Below the pieces are notes generated by a model, which worked only from the letters and a program-made list of their open reading frames with translations, searched no databases and was not told the DNA's origin. A DNA stretch of 64,000 nt from assembly GCA_015071005.1 (NCBI GenBank), contig SVIG01000002.1:62001-126000 (forward strand). Reading direction: 5' to 3'. Below, in pieces: positions 9,380-17,759 of the stretch (its first letter is position 1; each line of letters begins with the position of its first letter). Both the position numbers and the translations under genes were made by a program. This stretch comes from Clostridiales bacterium (GTDB taxonomy: Bacteria > Bacillota > Clostridia > Christensenellales > Borkfalkiaceae).

Positions 9380-10351
9380 ATGAAAGCGAAAAAACTTTTT
9401 GCCGCAATCGCGTTGACGTTGGCAGCGACCACCCTCGCGGCTTGCGGAGATAAGGATCAAACCATCGAAATTAACACCTATTGGCACGCGGAATGGAACG
9501 TTCCTACGCTCATCGACGAAACGTTGGAATACGACGTTACGTTTGATAGCACCGTAGACGACTCCACCGTCAATTACGAGCTCGACTATAAAGACGGCAC
9601 GTACACGACCCACCTCGTATCCAACTCCCTCTACGAATACACCTACACCACCTCTTTCTCTATCACGGCGATCTACACCTACAAAGACGCCACGGTCGAA
9701 AAGCAGGACAGCGTAGAAACGAAGGTCACCTTCAGCACGGAAAATGGGATGCGTCCTATTAAATCGGAAAAGACGATTGTAAGCCATAGCCCTGTGAACG
9801 ACCAAATTTCACGTGTAAACCAAGCATACGACGCCTTCTATCGCCGTATTGAAACGGATTACACGGGCAGCAAAGCGGTGTGCAAAATTTGGGATACCGA
9901 ACCGAACAAGGACGGTACGCCGAACGAAGAACTTCTTTCCGAAGAAACCTTCAAGGGCAAGAGCGGGAGATATTCCTATCTTGACAACGAACAGCTGCTT
10001 TTGGCGCTTCGTTGTATTTCCAAGAGCGAAGACTCTGCAAAGGTAAAGGTTTACAGCCCCTTTATGGATTCCACGCAAAAGATTAAATTGAGCTTCTCGG
10101 ATACCGACGATATGGACGTAACCTACTTTGACGTAGTAGCGAACGCAGAAGTTACCAAACCGATCACCTACCGCACGGCAAAGATCAAGCTCAGCTCTTC
10201 CAATCCTGGCGCAACGCAAAAGGCTTGGATTGCGGCACAGGAAAACCCCAACGTAAATCGTAACGTTATGCTGAAATTGGAAACCCCTCTTGCATACAAC
10301 CTCGGTACGCTCGTTTATACCTTGAGCTCGATTAACCGCGTTGAAAAATAA
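9380..10351 (+). CDS. Lipoprotein of unknown function
   Basis: A 323-residue exported lipoprotein: signal KKLFAAIALTLAATT and lipobox LAAC at residues 18-21, then a beta-rich mature part full of Thr, Tyr and Asp. I do not recognise a family. It may be an extracellular beta-sandwich of the kind common among abundant lipoproteins in gut Clostridia. CGGAG precedes the ATG, and it is a single-gene unit with its own promoter and terminator. Confidence 0.75.
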   Translation: MKAKKLFAAIALTLAATTLAACGDKDQTIEINTYWHAEWNVPTLIDETLEYDVTFDSTVDDSTVNYELDYKDGTYTTHLVSNSLYEYTYTTSFSITAIYTYKDATVEKQDSVETKVTFSTENGMRPIKSEKTIVSHSPVNDQISRVNQAYDAFYRRIETDYTGSKAVCKIWDTEPNKDGTPNEELLSEETFKGKSGRYSYLDNEQLLLALRCISKSEDSAKVKVYSPFMDSTQKIKLSFSDTDDMDVTYFDVVANAEVTKPITYRTAKIKLSSSNPGATQKAWIAAQENPNVNRNVMLKLETPLAYNLGTLVYTLSSINRVEK

Positions 10352-10370
10352 TCGCGAATAAAAACAACGA

Positions 10371-10413
10371 AAAACCGCCCCCGTTCCGGAATGGAACGGG
10401 GGCGGTAATTTTT
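10371..10413. terminator. Bidirectional terminator
   Basis: A 14-bp stem ACCGCCCCCGTTCC / GGAACGGGGGCGGT with T runs on both sides. It serves the lipoprotein gene (plus) and hpt (minus). Confidence 0.9.
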
Positions 10414-10419
10414 GTCCAA

Positions 10420-10965
10420 TTAGTTCTCGTAAACGGAGCGCTTCAATACGCCGATATAGGGCAAGTTGCGGTATTCCTCCGCATAGTCCAAGCCGTAACC
10501 GATCACGAATTCGTCCTCGATCACAAAGCCCGTATACTCAGGCTCCATCGGCACTTCGCGGCGTTCGGGTTTATCGAGCAAGGTCACGATGTTCACGCTC
10601 GACGGCAAGCGCTGATTGAGCATTTTCTTCAAGTGATAAAGAGTATTGCCCGAGTCAATAATATCTTCCACAATCAAAACGTCTCTACCCTTAATATCCG
10701 TCGAAAGGTCTTGCTTCACCTTCAATTCCCCTGTCGAGGTCGTACCGCTGCCGTACGAGGAAACCGACATGAAATCAATCGTAAGCGTCGTTTTCATATT
10801 CCGAATCAACTCGGAAAAGAAGAGTACGCTCCCCTTCAATACGCAAATGACGACGGGCGTTCTGCCTTCGTACAGCTTGTCCAGCTGCACCGCAAGCTCC
10901 TTCGTCCGCGCAACAATTTGTTCTTCGCTCAGCATAACGTATTCCACGTTTTCGTGTTTTTCCAT
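10420..10965 (-). CDS. hpt: Hypoxanthine phosphoribosyltransferase
   Basis: A 181-residue purine salvage enzyme converting hypoxanthine/guanine and PRPP to IMP/GMP. The PRPP-binding motif VLIVEDIIDSGNTL and the family motif VLKGSVLFFSELIRNM are intact. The ATG at 10965 is chosen because GGAGAG precedes it and because longer in-frame starts only add junk residues that run back into tilS. It lies 5 nt after the tilS stop. The tilS-hpt pairing is a conserved Firmicutes arrangement. Confidence 0.96.
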   Translation of the reverse strand: MEKHENVEYVMLSEEQIVARTKELAVQLDKLYEGRTPVVICVLKGSVLFFSELIRNMKTTLTIDFMSVSSYGSGTTSTGELKVKQDLSTDIKGRDVLIVEDIIDSGNTLYHLKKMLNQRLPSSVNIVTLLDKPERREVPMEPEYTGFVIEDEFVIGYGLDYAEEYRNLPYIGVLKRSVYEN

Positions 10966-10970
10966 GCTTT

Positions 10971-12284
10971 TCACTCTCCGTTTTTCTTTCGTAAATAAAT
11001 ATAAATTTGCTCGCGCGTCTCCGCGTCCACCTTTACCCTTTCGGAAATCTCCACGCCACACACGGCGTACACACAATCCCTATCGGCAATCATCGGCAGC
11101 CACTCTCGCTCGCAAACGGGAATTTTACGCTCGTTTAAGAGCTTTTTCAAGCTCTTAGTACCGCCGCCAAAGACCTGCATTTCCTCTCCGTCTTTACGGA
11201 AACGAAATTCCGCATTTTTAGGAATTTTACCCAAATCCGCGCGCAAGACCTTCCACTCGGATTTTTCATCCAAAATCCCCTCTTTTGCGATAATAACCTC
11301 GTACCTGCCCCCGTCAAATCCGTCCATACTAAACGGTTTTGCTTTCGGTTTTTCGATATCGCTTTCTTCTTGTTTCACGTGAAAAAAAAGTCCTTTTTCT
11401 TCCCGAATACACTCGACGTTTTTCGGCAGATCGAGTTTTGAACCGCGCTGACAGGCTTGCAAAACAAAGAGGGCATCCAAATGCTCGGACGTATAATCCT
11501 TCTCCACGCCCAATCCTTTCAGCGCCATCAAGCACGCGCGCGTTACAAGCGGTTTTTTCTCGGAAAACTTGACGAAATATCCGTCCTTTTTCTCTTCCAA
11601 TAGCTCCTTTGCCAGCTCATACAAAAACGCGTCGTCTTCCGCGGCAACCGCCGCAAATTTCGCGATATTCTTCCCTGCCGCAGGCACCGCTTCTTCCAAT
11701 TTCGGCAATACTTCCGCGCGCAGCTTATTCCGCGTGTATTGCAAATCCGCATTCGTTTCGTCTACGCGATATTCCAAGCGATTTTCCTCGGCGTATTTCT
11801 CAATCTCCGCCTTACTCCAATCCAAAAACGGACGAATCAGCCAACCGCTTTTCTCTTCCATCCCCTTCACGCCCGAAAGCGCCGTGCCGCGCGCCAAACG
11901 GAAAAGCACCGTCTCCGCCTCGTCAAGCTGATGATGCGCGGTAGCGATATAGTCCGTTTTGCCGCCTTTGATTAGACTTTCAAAGCTCTCGTAGCGGAAG
12001 TTCCGCGCCGCCGTTTCCAAGCTCACTTTTTCTTTTTTCGAGCGTGCAACGCAGTCCTCTTGAAAGAGAAAAAGCTCCACGCCAAGCGTTTCACAAAGCT
12101 CTTGCACAAACCGCATATCCGCAAGACTCGCTTCTCCGCGAATCCCGTGCTCACAATGCGCCGCCAAAAGAAAATAGCCGTATTTTCCCCGTTGCGAATG
12201 TAAATAATGCAGCAGCGCCACGGAATCCATACCGCCGCTCACCGCCACGCATATACGCTTTTGAGAAAATTTTTTCAACATCAT
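10971..12284 (-). CDS. tilS: tRNA(Ile)-lysidine synthase
   Basis: A 437-residue enzyme that adds lysine to C34 of the CAU-anticodon tRNA(Ile), so that it reads AUA. The PP-loop ATPase motif is VAVSGGMDSVALL near residue 12. The core is followed by a C-terminal TilS_C domain (residues ~360-430, FRKDGEEMQVFGGGTKSLKK). The family normally begins about 10 residues before the PP-loop, which fixes the start at the ATG-ATG pair 12284/12281. There is no Shine-Dalgarno, and the -10 box ends 6 nt before the ATG, so the transcript appears leaderless. Confidence 0.94.
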   Translation of the reverse strand: MMLKKFSQKRICVAVSGGMDSVALLHYLHSQRGKYGYFLLAAHCEHGIRGEASLADMRFVQELCETLGVELFLFQEDCVARSKKEKVSLETAARNFRYESFESLIKGGKTDYIATAHHQLDEAETVLFRLARGTALSGVKGMEEKSGWLIRPFLDWSKAEIEKYAEENRLEYRVDETNADLQYTRNKLRAEVLPKLEEAVPAAGKNIAKFAAVAAEDDAFLYELAKELLEEKKDGYFVKFSEKKPLVTRACLMALKGLGVEKDYTSEHLDALFVLQACQRGSKLDLPKNVECIREEKGLFFHVKQEESDIEKPKAKPFSMDGFDGGRYEVIIAKEGILDEKSEWKVLRADLGKIPKNAEFRFRKDGEEMQVFGGGTKSLKKLLNERKIPVCEREWLPMIADRDCVYAVCGVEISERVKVDAETREQIYIYLRKKNGE

Positions 12285-12290
12285 AAAAAC

Positions 12291-12319
12291 AGTATACCAC
12301 AACCGCCCGTATTTTGCAA
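12291..12319 (-). promoter_or_regulatory. Promoter of tilS, predicted leaderless transcript
   Basis: Minus strand TTGCAA (12314-12319), 17-bp spacer ending TGG, TATACT (12291-12296). The seventh base after the -10 box is the A of the tilS ATG. Confidence 0.75.
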
Positions 12320-12451
12320 GGATTTTTACGAAACAGCTTAAAAAAGCTAAAAAATGTATATGCGCGCAATCGTGCATTTCTTCAAGTATACATATCCGCA
12401 TACTTAAAAGCCCGACTGCGCGCAAACTCGCGAAACCATTTTTATGGAACT

Positions 12452-15088
12452 TTACTTCCCTTTTTCATCATATTTCGCGCCGTAGTACGCGCGCAAATAC
12501 AATTCCTTAATCTCTTCCACGAGCGGATATCTCGGGTTCGCACCCGTACATTGATCGTCGAACGCCGCGCGGCTCAACTCGTCCAAGCCGCCCAAAAACT
12601 CCTCTTCCTTCACCCTTTCGCCAAGCGCCTCTTGAATCGTTTTCGGCATTTTCAAACGGGACTGCAATTCCTCGATTTTTTCAATCAACGCATAAAACAG
12701 CTCCTCTTCCGTCCGTCCCTTACAGCCGATATATCTTGCGACCTTCGCATACCGCGAAAGACAATCTGGATAAGCATACTGCGGAAACGTCCCCATCTTC
12801 GTCGGGTTTGCCGACGCGTTAAACTTCATCACCTCGACAAGGAGCAACGAATTCGCCAACCCGTGCGGCAAATGCCATTTTGCGCCTAATTTGTGCGCCA
12901 TCGAATGGCATACGCCCAAAAACGCGTTTGCAAACGCCATACCCGCCATCGTCGCCGCGTTCGCGACCTTTTCTCTTGCGAACATATCCTCTGCACCCTT
13001 CTCAAATGCAAGGGGCAGGTACGAGATGAGCAAAGAAATGGCCTCTAAGGCGAGTCCGTTCGTATAATCGGAAGCGAGCAACGAGCCCACCGCCTCGACC
13101 GCGTGCGAAAGCGCGTCCAAGCCTGCGTTTGCCGTCAAACTCGGCGGTATCGTTTTCATCAGCTCCACGTCGCAAATCGCCATTGTCGGCATCAATTCGT
13201 AATCGGCTAACGGGTATTTCTCCCCCGTGCGCTCGTCCGTAATCACGGCAAACGGCGTCACCTCGCTCCCCGTCCCAGCCGTCGTGGGGATTGCGACGAA
13301 CAACGCCTTTTCCCCCATCTTCGGGAAGCCAAACACACGCTTTCGAATATCCATAAACCGCATTGCAAGCTCTTCAAACTTCGTATCTGGGTACTCGTAT
13401 AATACCCACATAATTTTTGCCGCGTCCATCGGCGAACCGCCGCCCACGGCAATCACGACGTCGGGTTCAAAGGCACGCATTCTCTCCGCGCCCTCTTTCG
13501 CGCAAGCCAGCGTTGGATCGGGCGTGACCTCGAAAAACTCGGTATGCTCGATAGACAGCTCGTCCAATTCCCGCATAATTGCCTGCGCCACGCCGTTTTT
13601 ATATAAAAACTCGTCCGTAACGATAAACGCACGCTTGCGATGGTAATACTCACGCAGCTCTTTCAACGCCAAGCCCAGCGAGCCGCGCTTAAAATACAGC
13701 CGTTCGGGCATACGAAACCACAGCATATTTTCCCTACGCTCGGCAACCGTTTTTATATTCATCAGCTCCGAAATCCCCACGTTTTCGCAAACGCTATTAC
13801 CGCCCCACGAACCGCAGCCAAGGGTAAGCGACGGCGTCAAGCGGAAATTATACAAATCCCCGATTCCGCCTTGCGCCGCAGGCGTATTCACCAAAATCCG
13901 ACAGGTTTTCATTCGCGCGTTGAATGCGTCCAAGCGTTCTTTCGCGCGATTCTCGTCGATATAAATCGCCGCCGTATGCCCAAAACCGCCGCCGCGCACA
14001 AGGGTATCCGCCTTTTCCAGCGCGTCGTCGAAATTTTCCGCTTGATATGCCGCCAAAACGGGGGAAAGCTTTTCTTGCGAGAACGGCTCTTTCTCGCTCG
14101 TATCCGTCACTTCCGCAACGAGAATTTTGATTTCATCGCGTACCTGTATGCCAGCAAGCGCCGCAATCTCCACCGCGCGTCTACCTACGATTTGCGGATT
14201 CAGCTTCCCTTCTCCAAAGAGCAGCTTTCGAATTTTTTCCTTCTCCGTATCGCTTAAAAAATAACAGCCCTGCGCCTGCATTTCCTCTTTTACCGCCGCG
14301 TAAATCTCTTTTGCCACGACAACTGCCTGCTCGGACGCACAAATTACGCCGTTATCAAAAGTCTTAGAATGAACGATAGACGAAACTGCCAAACGTATAT
14401 CGGCAGTCTTATCGATTACGGCAGGCGTATTCCCTGCACCGACGCCGATCGCAGGCTTCCCCGACGAGTACGCCGCGCGCACCATTTGCGGTCCACCCGT
14501 CGCCAAAATAATATCCGATTCTTTCATAAGGTAGGCGGAAAGCGCCACGCTAGGCTCGGTGATACACCCGATAATATCCTCGGGCGCACCTGCCTCCACC
14601 GCCGCTTGCAATACGAGCTCCGCCGCCGCCAAGGTGCACTTTTTCGCGCGCGGATGTGGGGATAAAATCAAGCCGTTTCGAGTTTTCAAACAAATCAACG
14701 CCTTAAAAATGGCGGTAGACGTCGGATTCGTCGTAGGGATCACCGCCGCCGCCACACCCACAGGCTCGGCAATCCGCGTGTAGCCGTTTGCTTCGTCGCG
14801 TTCGATTACGCCGCACGTTTTTTCGTTTTTATAACGGTTGTAAATATACTCCGCCGCGTAATGATTTTTGAGTACCTTATCCTCAAACACCCCCATCCCC
14901 GTTTCTTCCACCGCCATTTGGGCAAGCAAAATCCGCGCGTCGTTTGCCTTTAAGGCCGCCGCGCGGAATATTTCGTCCACCTTTTCTTGCGGATAACGGG
15001 AAAACTCCACCTGCGCTTTTCGCACTTTCGCCAAGAGCTCTCTTAACGAGCCTTCGTCCGTTGCCACTTGAATATTCTTTTTTACCAT
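12452..15088 (-). CDS. adhE: Bifunctional acetaldehyde-CoA/alcohol dehydrogenase
   Basis: An 878-residue fermentative enzyme that reduces acetyl-CoA to acetaldehyde and then to ethanol, re-oxidising two NADH. Residues ~10-430 are the CoA-acylating aldehyde dehydrogenase, with catalytic cysteine in FDNGVICASEQAVV. Residues ~460-870 are the iron-type alcohol dehydrogenase with GGGSPMDAAKIMW, AGLDALSHAVEA and the metal-binding GVCHSMAHKLG...HGLAN. Length is normal for AdhE. TAGGAG lies 4 nt before the ATG. It follows rex by 43 bp in the same direction, so the redox sensor probably controls it. Confidence 0.97.
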   Translation of the reverse strand: MVKKNIQVATDEGSLRELLAKVRKAQVEFSRYPQEKVDEIFRAAALKANDARILLAQMAVEETGMGVFEDKVLKNHYAAEYIYNRYKNEKTCGVIERDEANGYTRIAEPVGVAAAVIPTTNPTSTAIFKALICLKTRNGLILSPHPRAKKCTLAAAELVLQAAVEAGAPEDIIGCITEPSVALSAYLMKESDIILATGGPQMVRAAYSSGKPAIGVGAGNTPAVIDKTADIRLAVSSIVHSKTFDNGVICASEQAVVVAKEIYAAVKEEMQAQGCYFLSDTEKEKIRKLLFGEGKLNPQIVGRRAVEIAALAGIQVRDEIKILVAEVTDTSEKEPFSQEKLSPVLAAYQAENFDDALEKADTLVRGGGFGHTAAIYIDENRAKERLDAFNARMKTCRILVNTPAAQGGIGDLYNFRLTPSLTLGCGSWGGNSVCENVGISELMNIKTVAERRENMLWFRMPERLYFKRGSLGLALKELREYYHRKRAFIVTDEFLYKNGVAQAIMRELDELSIEHTEFFEVTPDPTLACAKEGAERMRAFEPDVVIAVGGGSPMDAAKIMWVLYEYPDTKFEELAMRFMDIRKRVFGFPKMGEKALFVAIPTTAGTGSEVTPFAVITDERTGEKYPLADYELMPTMAICDVELMKTIPPSLTANAGLDALSHAVEAVGSLLASDYTNGLALEAISLLISYLPLAFEKGAEDMFAREKVANAATMAGMAFANAFLGVCHSMAHKLGAKWHLPHGLANSLLLVEVMKFNASANPTKMGTFPQYAYPDCLSRYAKVARYIGCKGRTEEELFYALIEKIEELQSRLKMPKTIQEALGERVKEEEFLGGLDELSRAAFDDQCTGANPRYPLVEEIKELYLRAYYGAKYDEKGK

Positions 15089-15131
15089 ACCGCTCCTACC
15101 GCCCGTTTTTTACAAGCCCCGAGCGGATTTT

Positions 15132-15779
15132 TTATTGTTTGTTCGTGCGGTACAATTTCCCAGCGAGCATCGCAAGCGACGCCGCCAAGTCCTCCGTTTT
15201 CAAGACGATATCTTTGGGCACACGCAAGGGCGCAGGCGCAAAATTCCAAATTGCTTTGATACCTGCCTCCACCATTTTATTCAAAACTTCCTGCGCCGCC
15301 ACCTTGGGCACGGTAATAATCCCGATGCGAATTTTGTGCTCCTCGACAAAGCCTTTCAGCTTATCCAAGCTCAAAATCACCTTCCCAGCGACTTCCGTTC
15401 CAATCAATTTTTCATTGATATCGAACGCCGCCACGACGTTAAGCCCATTGTTTTTGAACCCCTCGTACCCAAGCATCGCGCGGCCCAAACCGCCCGCGCC
15501 CACAATAATCGCGTCCGAAAGGTTATCATAGCCGAGAAACTTCTCGATATCCACGATTAAACGGCTAATCGCAAACCCCAAGCGCGGTCTACCCGGCTCG
15601 GAAGATACAAGCGCCAAATCCTTTCTAACGAGTACCGACGATACGGAAATATTTTGTGCAATAACCGTCGAGGAAATGTATTGTGCGCCCTTGGAATTTT
15701 CTTCCTGCAAGAAATGCAAATACAGCGGCATTCTCGAAAGCGTCGCCTTGGAAATCTCGTTCATCTCCGTCTTTTTCAT
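15132..15779 (-). CDS. rex: Redox-sensing transcriptional repressor Rex
   Basis: A 215-residue winged-helix plus Rossmann-fold repressor that leaves DNA when NADH/NAD+ is high and controls fermentation genes. The N-terminal DNA-binding domain includes ISKATLSRMPLYLHFL and VSSVLVRKDLALVS. The NAD-binding glycine motif is VGAGGLGRAML, and the C-terminal part resembles other Rex proteins (IKAIWNFAP). The ATG at 15779 has AAGGGGG upstream. Sitting directly ahead of adhE fits its known regulon. Confidence 0.96.
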   Translation of the reverse strand: MKKTEMNEISKATLSRMPLYLHFLQEENSKGAQYISSTVIAQNISVSSVLVRKDLALVSSEPGRPRLGFAISRLIVDIEKFLGYDNLSDAIIVGAGGLGRAMLGYEGFKNNGLNVVAAFDINEKLIGTEVAGKVILSLDKLKGFVEEHKIRIGIITVPKVAAQEVLNKMVEAGIKAIWNFAPAPLRVPKDIVLKTEDLAASLAMLAGKLYRTNKQ

Positions 15780-15846
15780 ACGTATACCCCCTTGTTTAAC
15801 AGGCAATACCGAGCCCATTTTGCTCGGTTTTCTACCCAACACCTTT

Positions 15847-15875
15847 ATTATAGCACTTTCTATCGATAAAAACAA
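15847..15875 (-). promoter_or_regulatory. Promoter of rex-adhE
   Basis: Minus strand TTGTTT (15870-15875), 17-bp spacer ending TGC, TATAAT (15847-15852). The -35 box overlaps the terminator of the upstream permease gene. Confidence 0.75.
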
Positions 15876-15901
15876 GCGATTAAGAAAGATTCTCAATCGC
15901 T
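15868..15901 (-). terminator. Terminator after the permease gene
   Basis: On the minus strand an 11-bp stem AGCGATTGAGA / TCTTAATCGCT with loop ATCTT is followed by TGTTTTT. Confidence 0.75.
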
Positions 15902-15922
15902 TTTCATTCTTTTTATCACAAA

Positions 15923-16678
15923 TTATTTCATTTTCTTTTCCATAAGCGAGGCTAACACGGTAAACGCCATTTCCAAAAGCAAGCCCACAAGGAAGATGAC
16001 CGTCACAAGCGCAAAGAGCTGCGGCACGTTGGAAAAGACGCGCGCGTCATACAGCATTCCGCCCAAGCTACTCGCCGTAAGCGCCAAAATTTCCGCCGAC
16101 ACAACGAGCTTCAAAGAAAAGGACAGCGCGCCTCCTGCTTCCCGCAAAATATACGGTGACGAGAGTGGCAAATAAATCGCCGTCACCCGTCTTAAAAGGG
16201 GTGTACCCTGCACGCGGCTAACCGCTATCAAATGCTTGTCCACGCTCGAAAGCCCCGCAAAAATCCCCGTATAGAGCATGGGAAATAGGGACATAAACGC
16301 GACGATCACGGGTGCTTTCGCCGCCCCACCAATCGAGAGCAAAATGAGAAGCACCGCCATCACGGGCATCGAACGCAGCGCCGACACAATCGGCGCGAAA
16401 AAGCTCGCAAAGAAGGGGTACAGGTACGCAACGATTGCAAAAATCAACGCAAAAAGAAAGGAAACGATAAACGCCAACAACGTCCGATCCAAGGTATGCA
16501 AAAGCCCTTCCCAAAACGCCGCTTTTGTAAAAATCCTGCCAAACTCCTTCACACTTTCCGAAAGGGGCGGCACGAGCAACTCATTTCCAACGTAAAAGTA
16601 CGCGGCAAGCCAAGCGCCGATCAAAAACACGATCGCCGCCAAAGTCTGCCATACGTTTTTCCAAATGAGTTTTTTCAT
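15923..16678 (-). CDS. ABC transporter permease (SsuC/TauC-like)
   Basis: A 251-residue inner-membrane permease of the type that imports nitrate, sulfonate, taurine or thiamine precursors. It has about six hydrophobic segments (for example residues 12-28, 68-90, 95-115, 190-210 and 225-245) and the cytoplasmic EAA-like loop at AVSRVQGTPLLRRVTAIYLPLSSPYI, where the ATPase docks. It lies 14 bp after the solute-binding lipoprotein gene. No ATP-binding subunit is encoded on either side, so the ATPase must come from elsewhere. Confidence 0.88.
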   Translation of the reverse strand: MKKLIWKNVWQTLAAIVFLIGAWLAAYFYVGNELLVPPLSESVKEFGRIFTKAAFWEGLLHTLDRTLLAFIVSFLFALIFAIVAYLYPFFASFFAPIVSALRSMPVMAVLLILLSIGGAAKAPVIVAFMSLFPMLYTGIFAGLSSVDKHLIAVSRVQGTPLLRRVTAIYLPLSSPYILREAGGALSFSLKLVVSAEILALTASSLGGMLYDARVFSNVPQLFALVTVIFLVGLLLEMAFTVLASLMEKKMK

Positions 16679-16692
16679 GCTTTATACGTCCC

Positions 16693-17706
16693 TTAAAGAT
16701 TCGTAATTTCTTTATATTCCATGCCGTACTTTTTCAAAACGGTCTTCAAAGTCAACCCGGGCACTTGATTAATTTGCAAAACGCCCACCGTCTTCCCTTC
16801 CAAATCCTCGATATTGTCCGCCGTCACTTGCTCGCCGTCCTTCGAAATCAAATACAAGTTCCCATGCGTGACCACGCCGAGCATTTCGTACTTCTCGCCG
16901 CTGCCTAAAAGCTTACTCGCCGCCGTCACGGGCAAAACGCACACGTCCGCGTTTTCATCCATATCTTTGTAGGTCACCTTACTCGCAATCAAACTCGGAT
17001 TGACCACTTTATAGGTAATCCCGTCATCCGCGGTATCCTCGTGCATAAGTTGCGCAAGCGCCAAAGCTGGTGCGCCGTCGGGCATACAGACGGTAATTTC
17101 GTCCAACGCTCCCGATTCCACACACTCGCCGTCCCAGAAAAACTCGTCTTGAGGAATCGCCGTCGCGCTCGCGTTCACTTCCATCATTTCACGCAAAAAG
17201 CCAATCGTTTCGTCCTTACTTTCCGTCGCATAAGTAAACCGCACGCCGCAACGAGAAATCACGTCCGCGCTCAACATCGGCGCTTTCAAGCTCGTCGCCG
17301 AGCCCGAATCGTCCATATGCGCGCTTACGCTATTCACGATATCCGTTGCCGAAGCCGTTTTCAGCCATTCCGCCGCGCTTTGCACTTTTTCGACAAGCGC
17401 GCCGACAAATTCATGTTCCACCAAAGACTTTTTCGCCACGATCACCGCTTGCGGATACCCATTTTCGCCGCCGTACAGCGCTTGAATATCCCCTGCAATC
17501 GAATACCCCTTTTTGCTTTGCGCGGTCACCGCAGGCTCCGCCAAAAGGAAATAATCAGCGTCTACCGCGCCCACCGCTTCAGGACCGCTAATCGCCAAAA
17601 GATTTACGGCATTTTCATCCGTTTTGGACGAACTACTCCCACACGCCGACAAAGCGGTAAGGCAAACAGCCAAAGCCGCCGCCGTAAAAAACTTACTTTT
17701 TTTCAT
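16693..17706 (-). CDS. ABC transporter solute-binding lipoprotein (NMT1/SsuA-like)
   Basis: A 337-residue lipoprotein: signal KKSKFFTAAALAVCLTALSA and lipobox SACG. The mature fold resembles NMT1/ThiY-type periplasmic-binding proteins, with two lobes and a late motif LEGKTVGVLQINQVPGLTLK. It would deliver a small organic anion or vitamin precursor to the permease at 15923. The substrate is not predictable. GGGAG precedes the ATG. It sits 54 bp downstream of the hydrogenase-like repeat gene, in the same direction, with a strong T-less hairpin between. Confidence 0.82.
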   Translation of the reverse strand: MKKSKFFTAAALAVCLTALSACGSSSSKTDENAVNLLAISGPEAVGAVDADYFLLAEPAVTAQSKKGYSIAGDIQALYGGENGYPQAVIVAKKSLVEHEFVGALVEKVQSAAEWLKTASATDIVNSVSAHMDDSGSATSLKAPMLSADVISRCGVRFTYATESKDETIGFLREMMEVNASATAIPQDEFFWDGECVESGALDEITVCMPDGAPALALAQLMHEDTADDGITYKVVNPSLIASKVTYKDMDENADVCVLPVTAASKLLGSGEKYEMLGVVTHGNLYLISKDGEQVTADNIEDLEGKTVGVLQINQVPGLTLKTVLKKYGMEYKEITNL

Positions 17707-17722
17707 ACTCTACTCCCAATGA

Positions 17723-17746
17723 AGCGCACGGCATAAATGCCGTGCG
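17723..17746 (-). promoter_or_regulatory. Strong intercistronic hairpin without a T run
   Basis: GCGCACGGCA / TGCCGTGCGC, a 10-bp perfect stem with a 4-nt loop. No T run follows on either strand, so it is more likely to protect mRNA ends or cause partial readthrough than to be an ordinary terminator. Confidence 0.5.
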
Positions 17747-17759
17747 CCCGTGCACTTAA

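Noticed and set aside
15795..15815. Rex-binding site TTGTTTAACA... near rex
   Set aside because: Only one half resembles TTGTTAA-N4-TTAACAA; the other half does not match, so it cannot be called.
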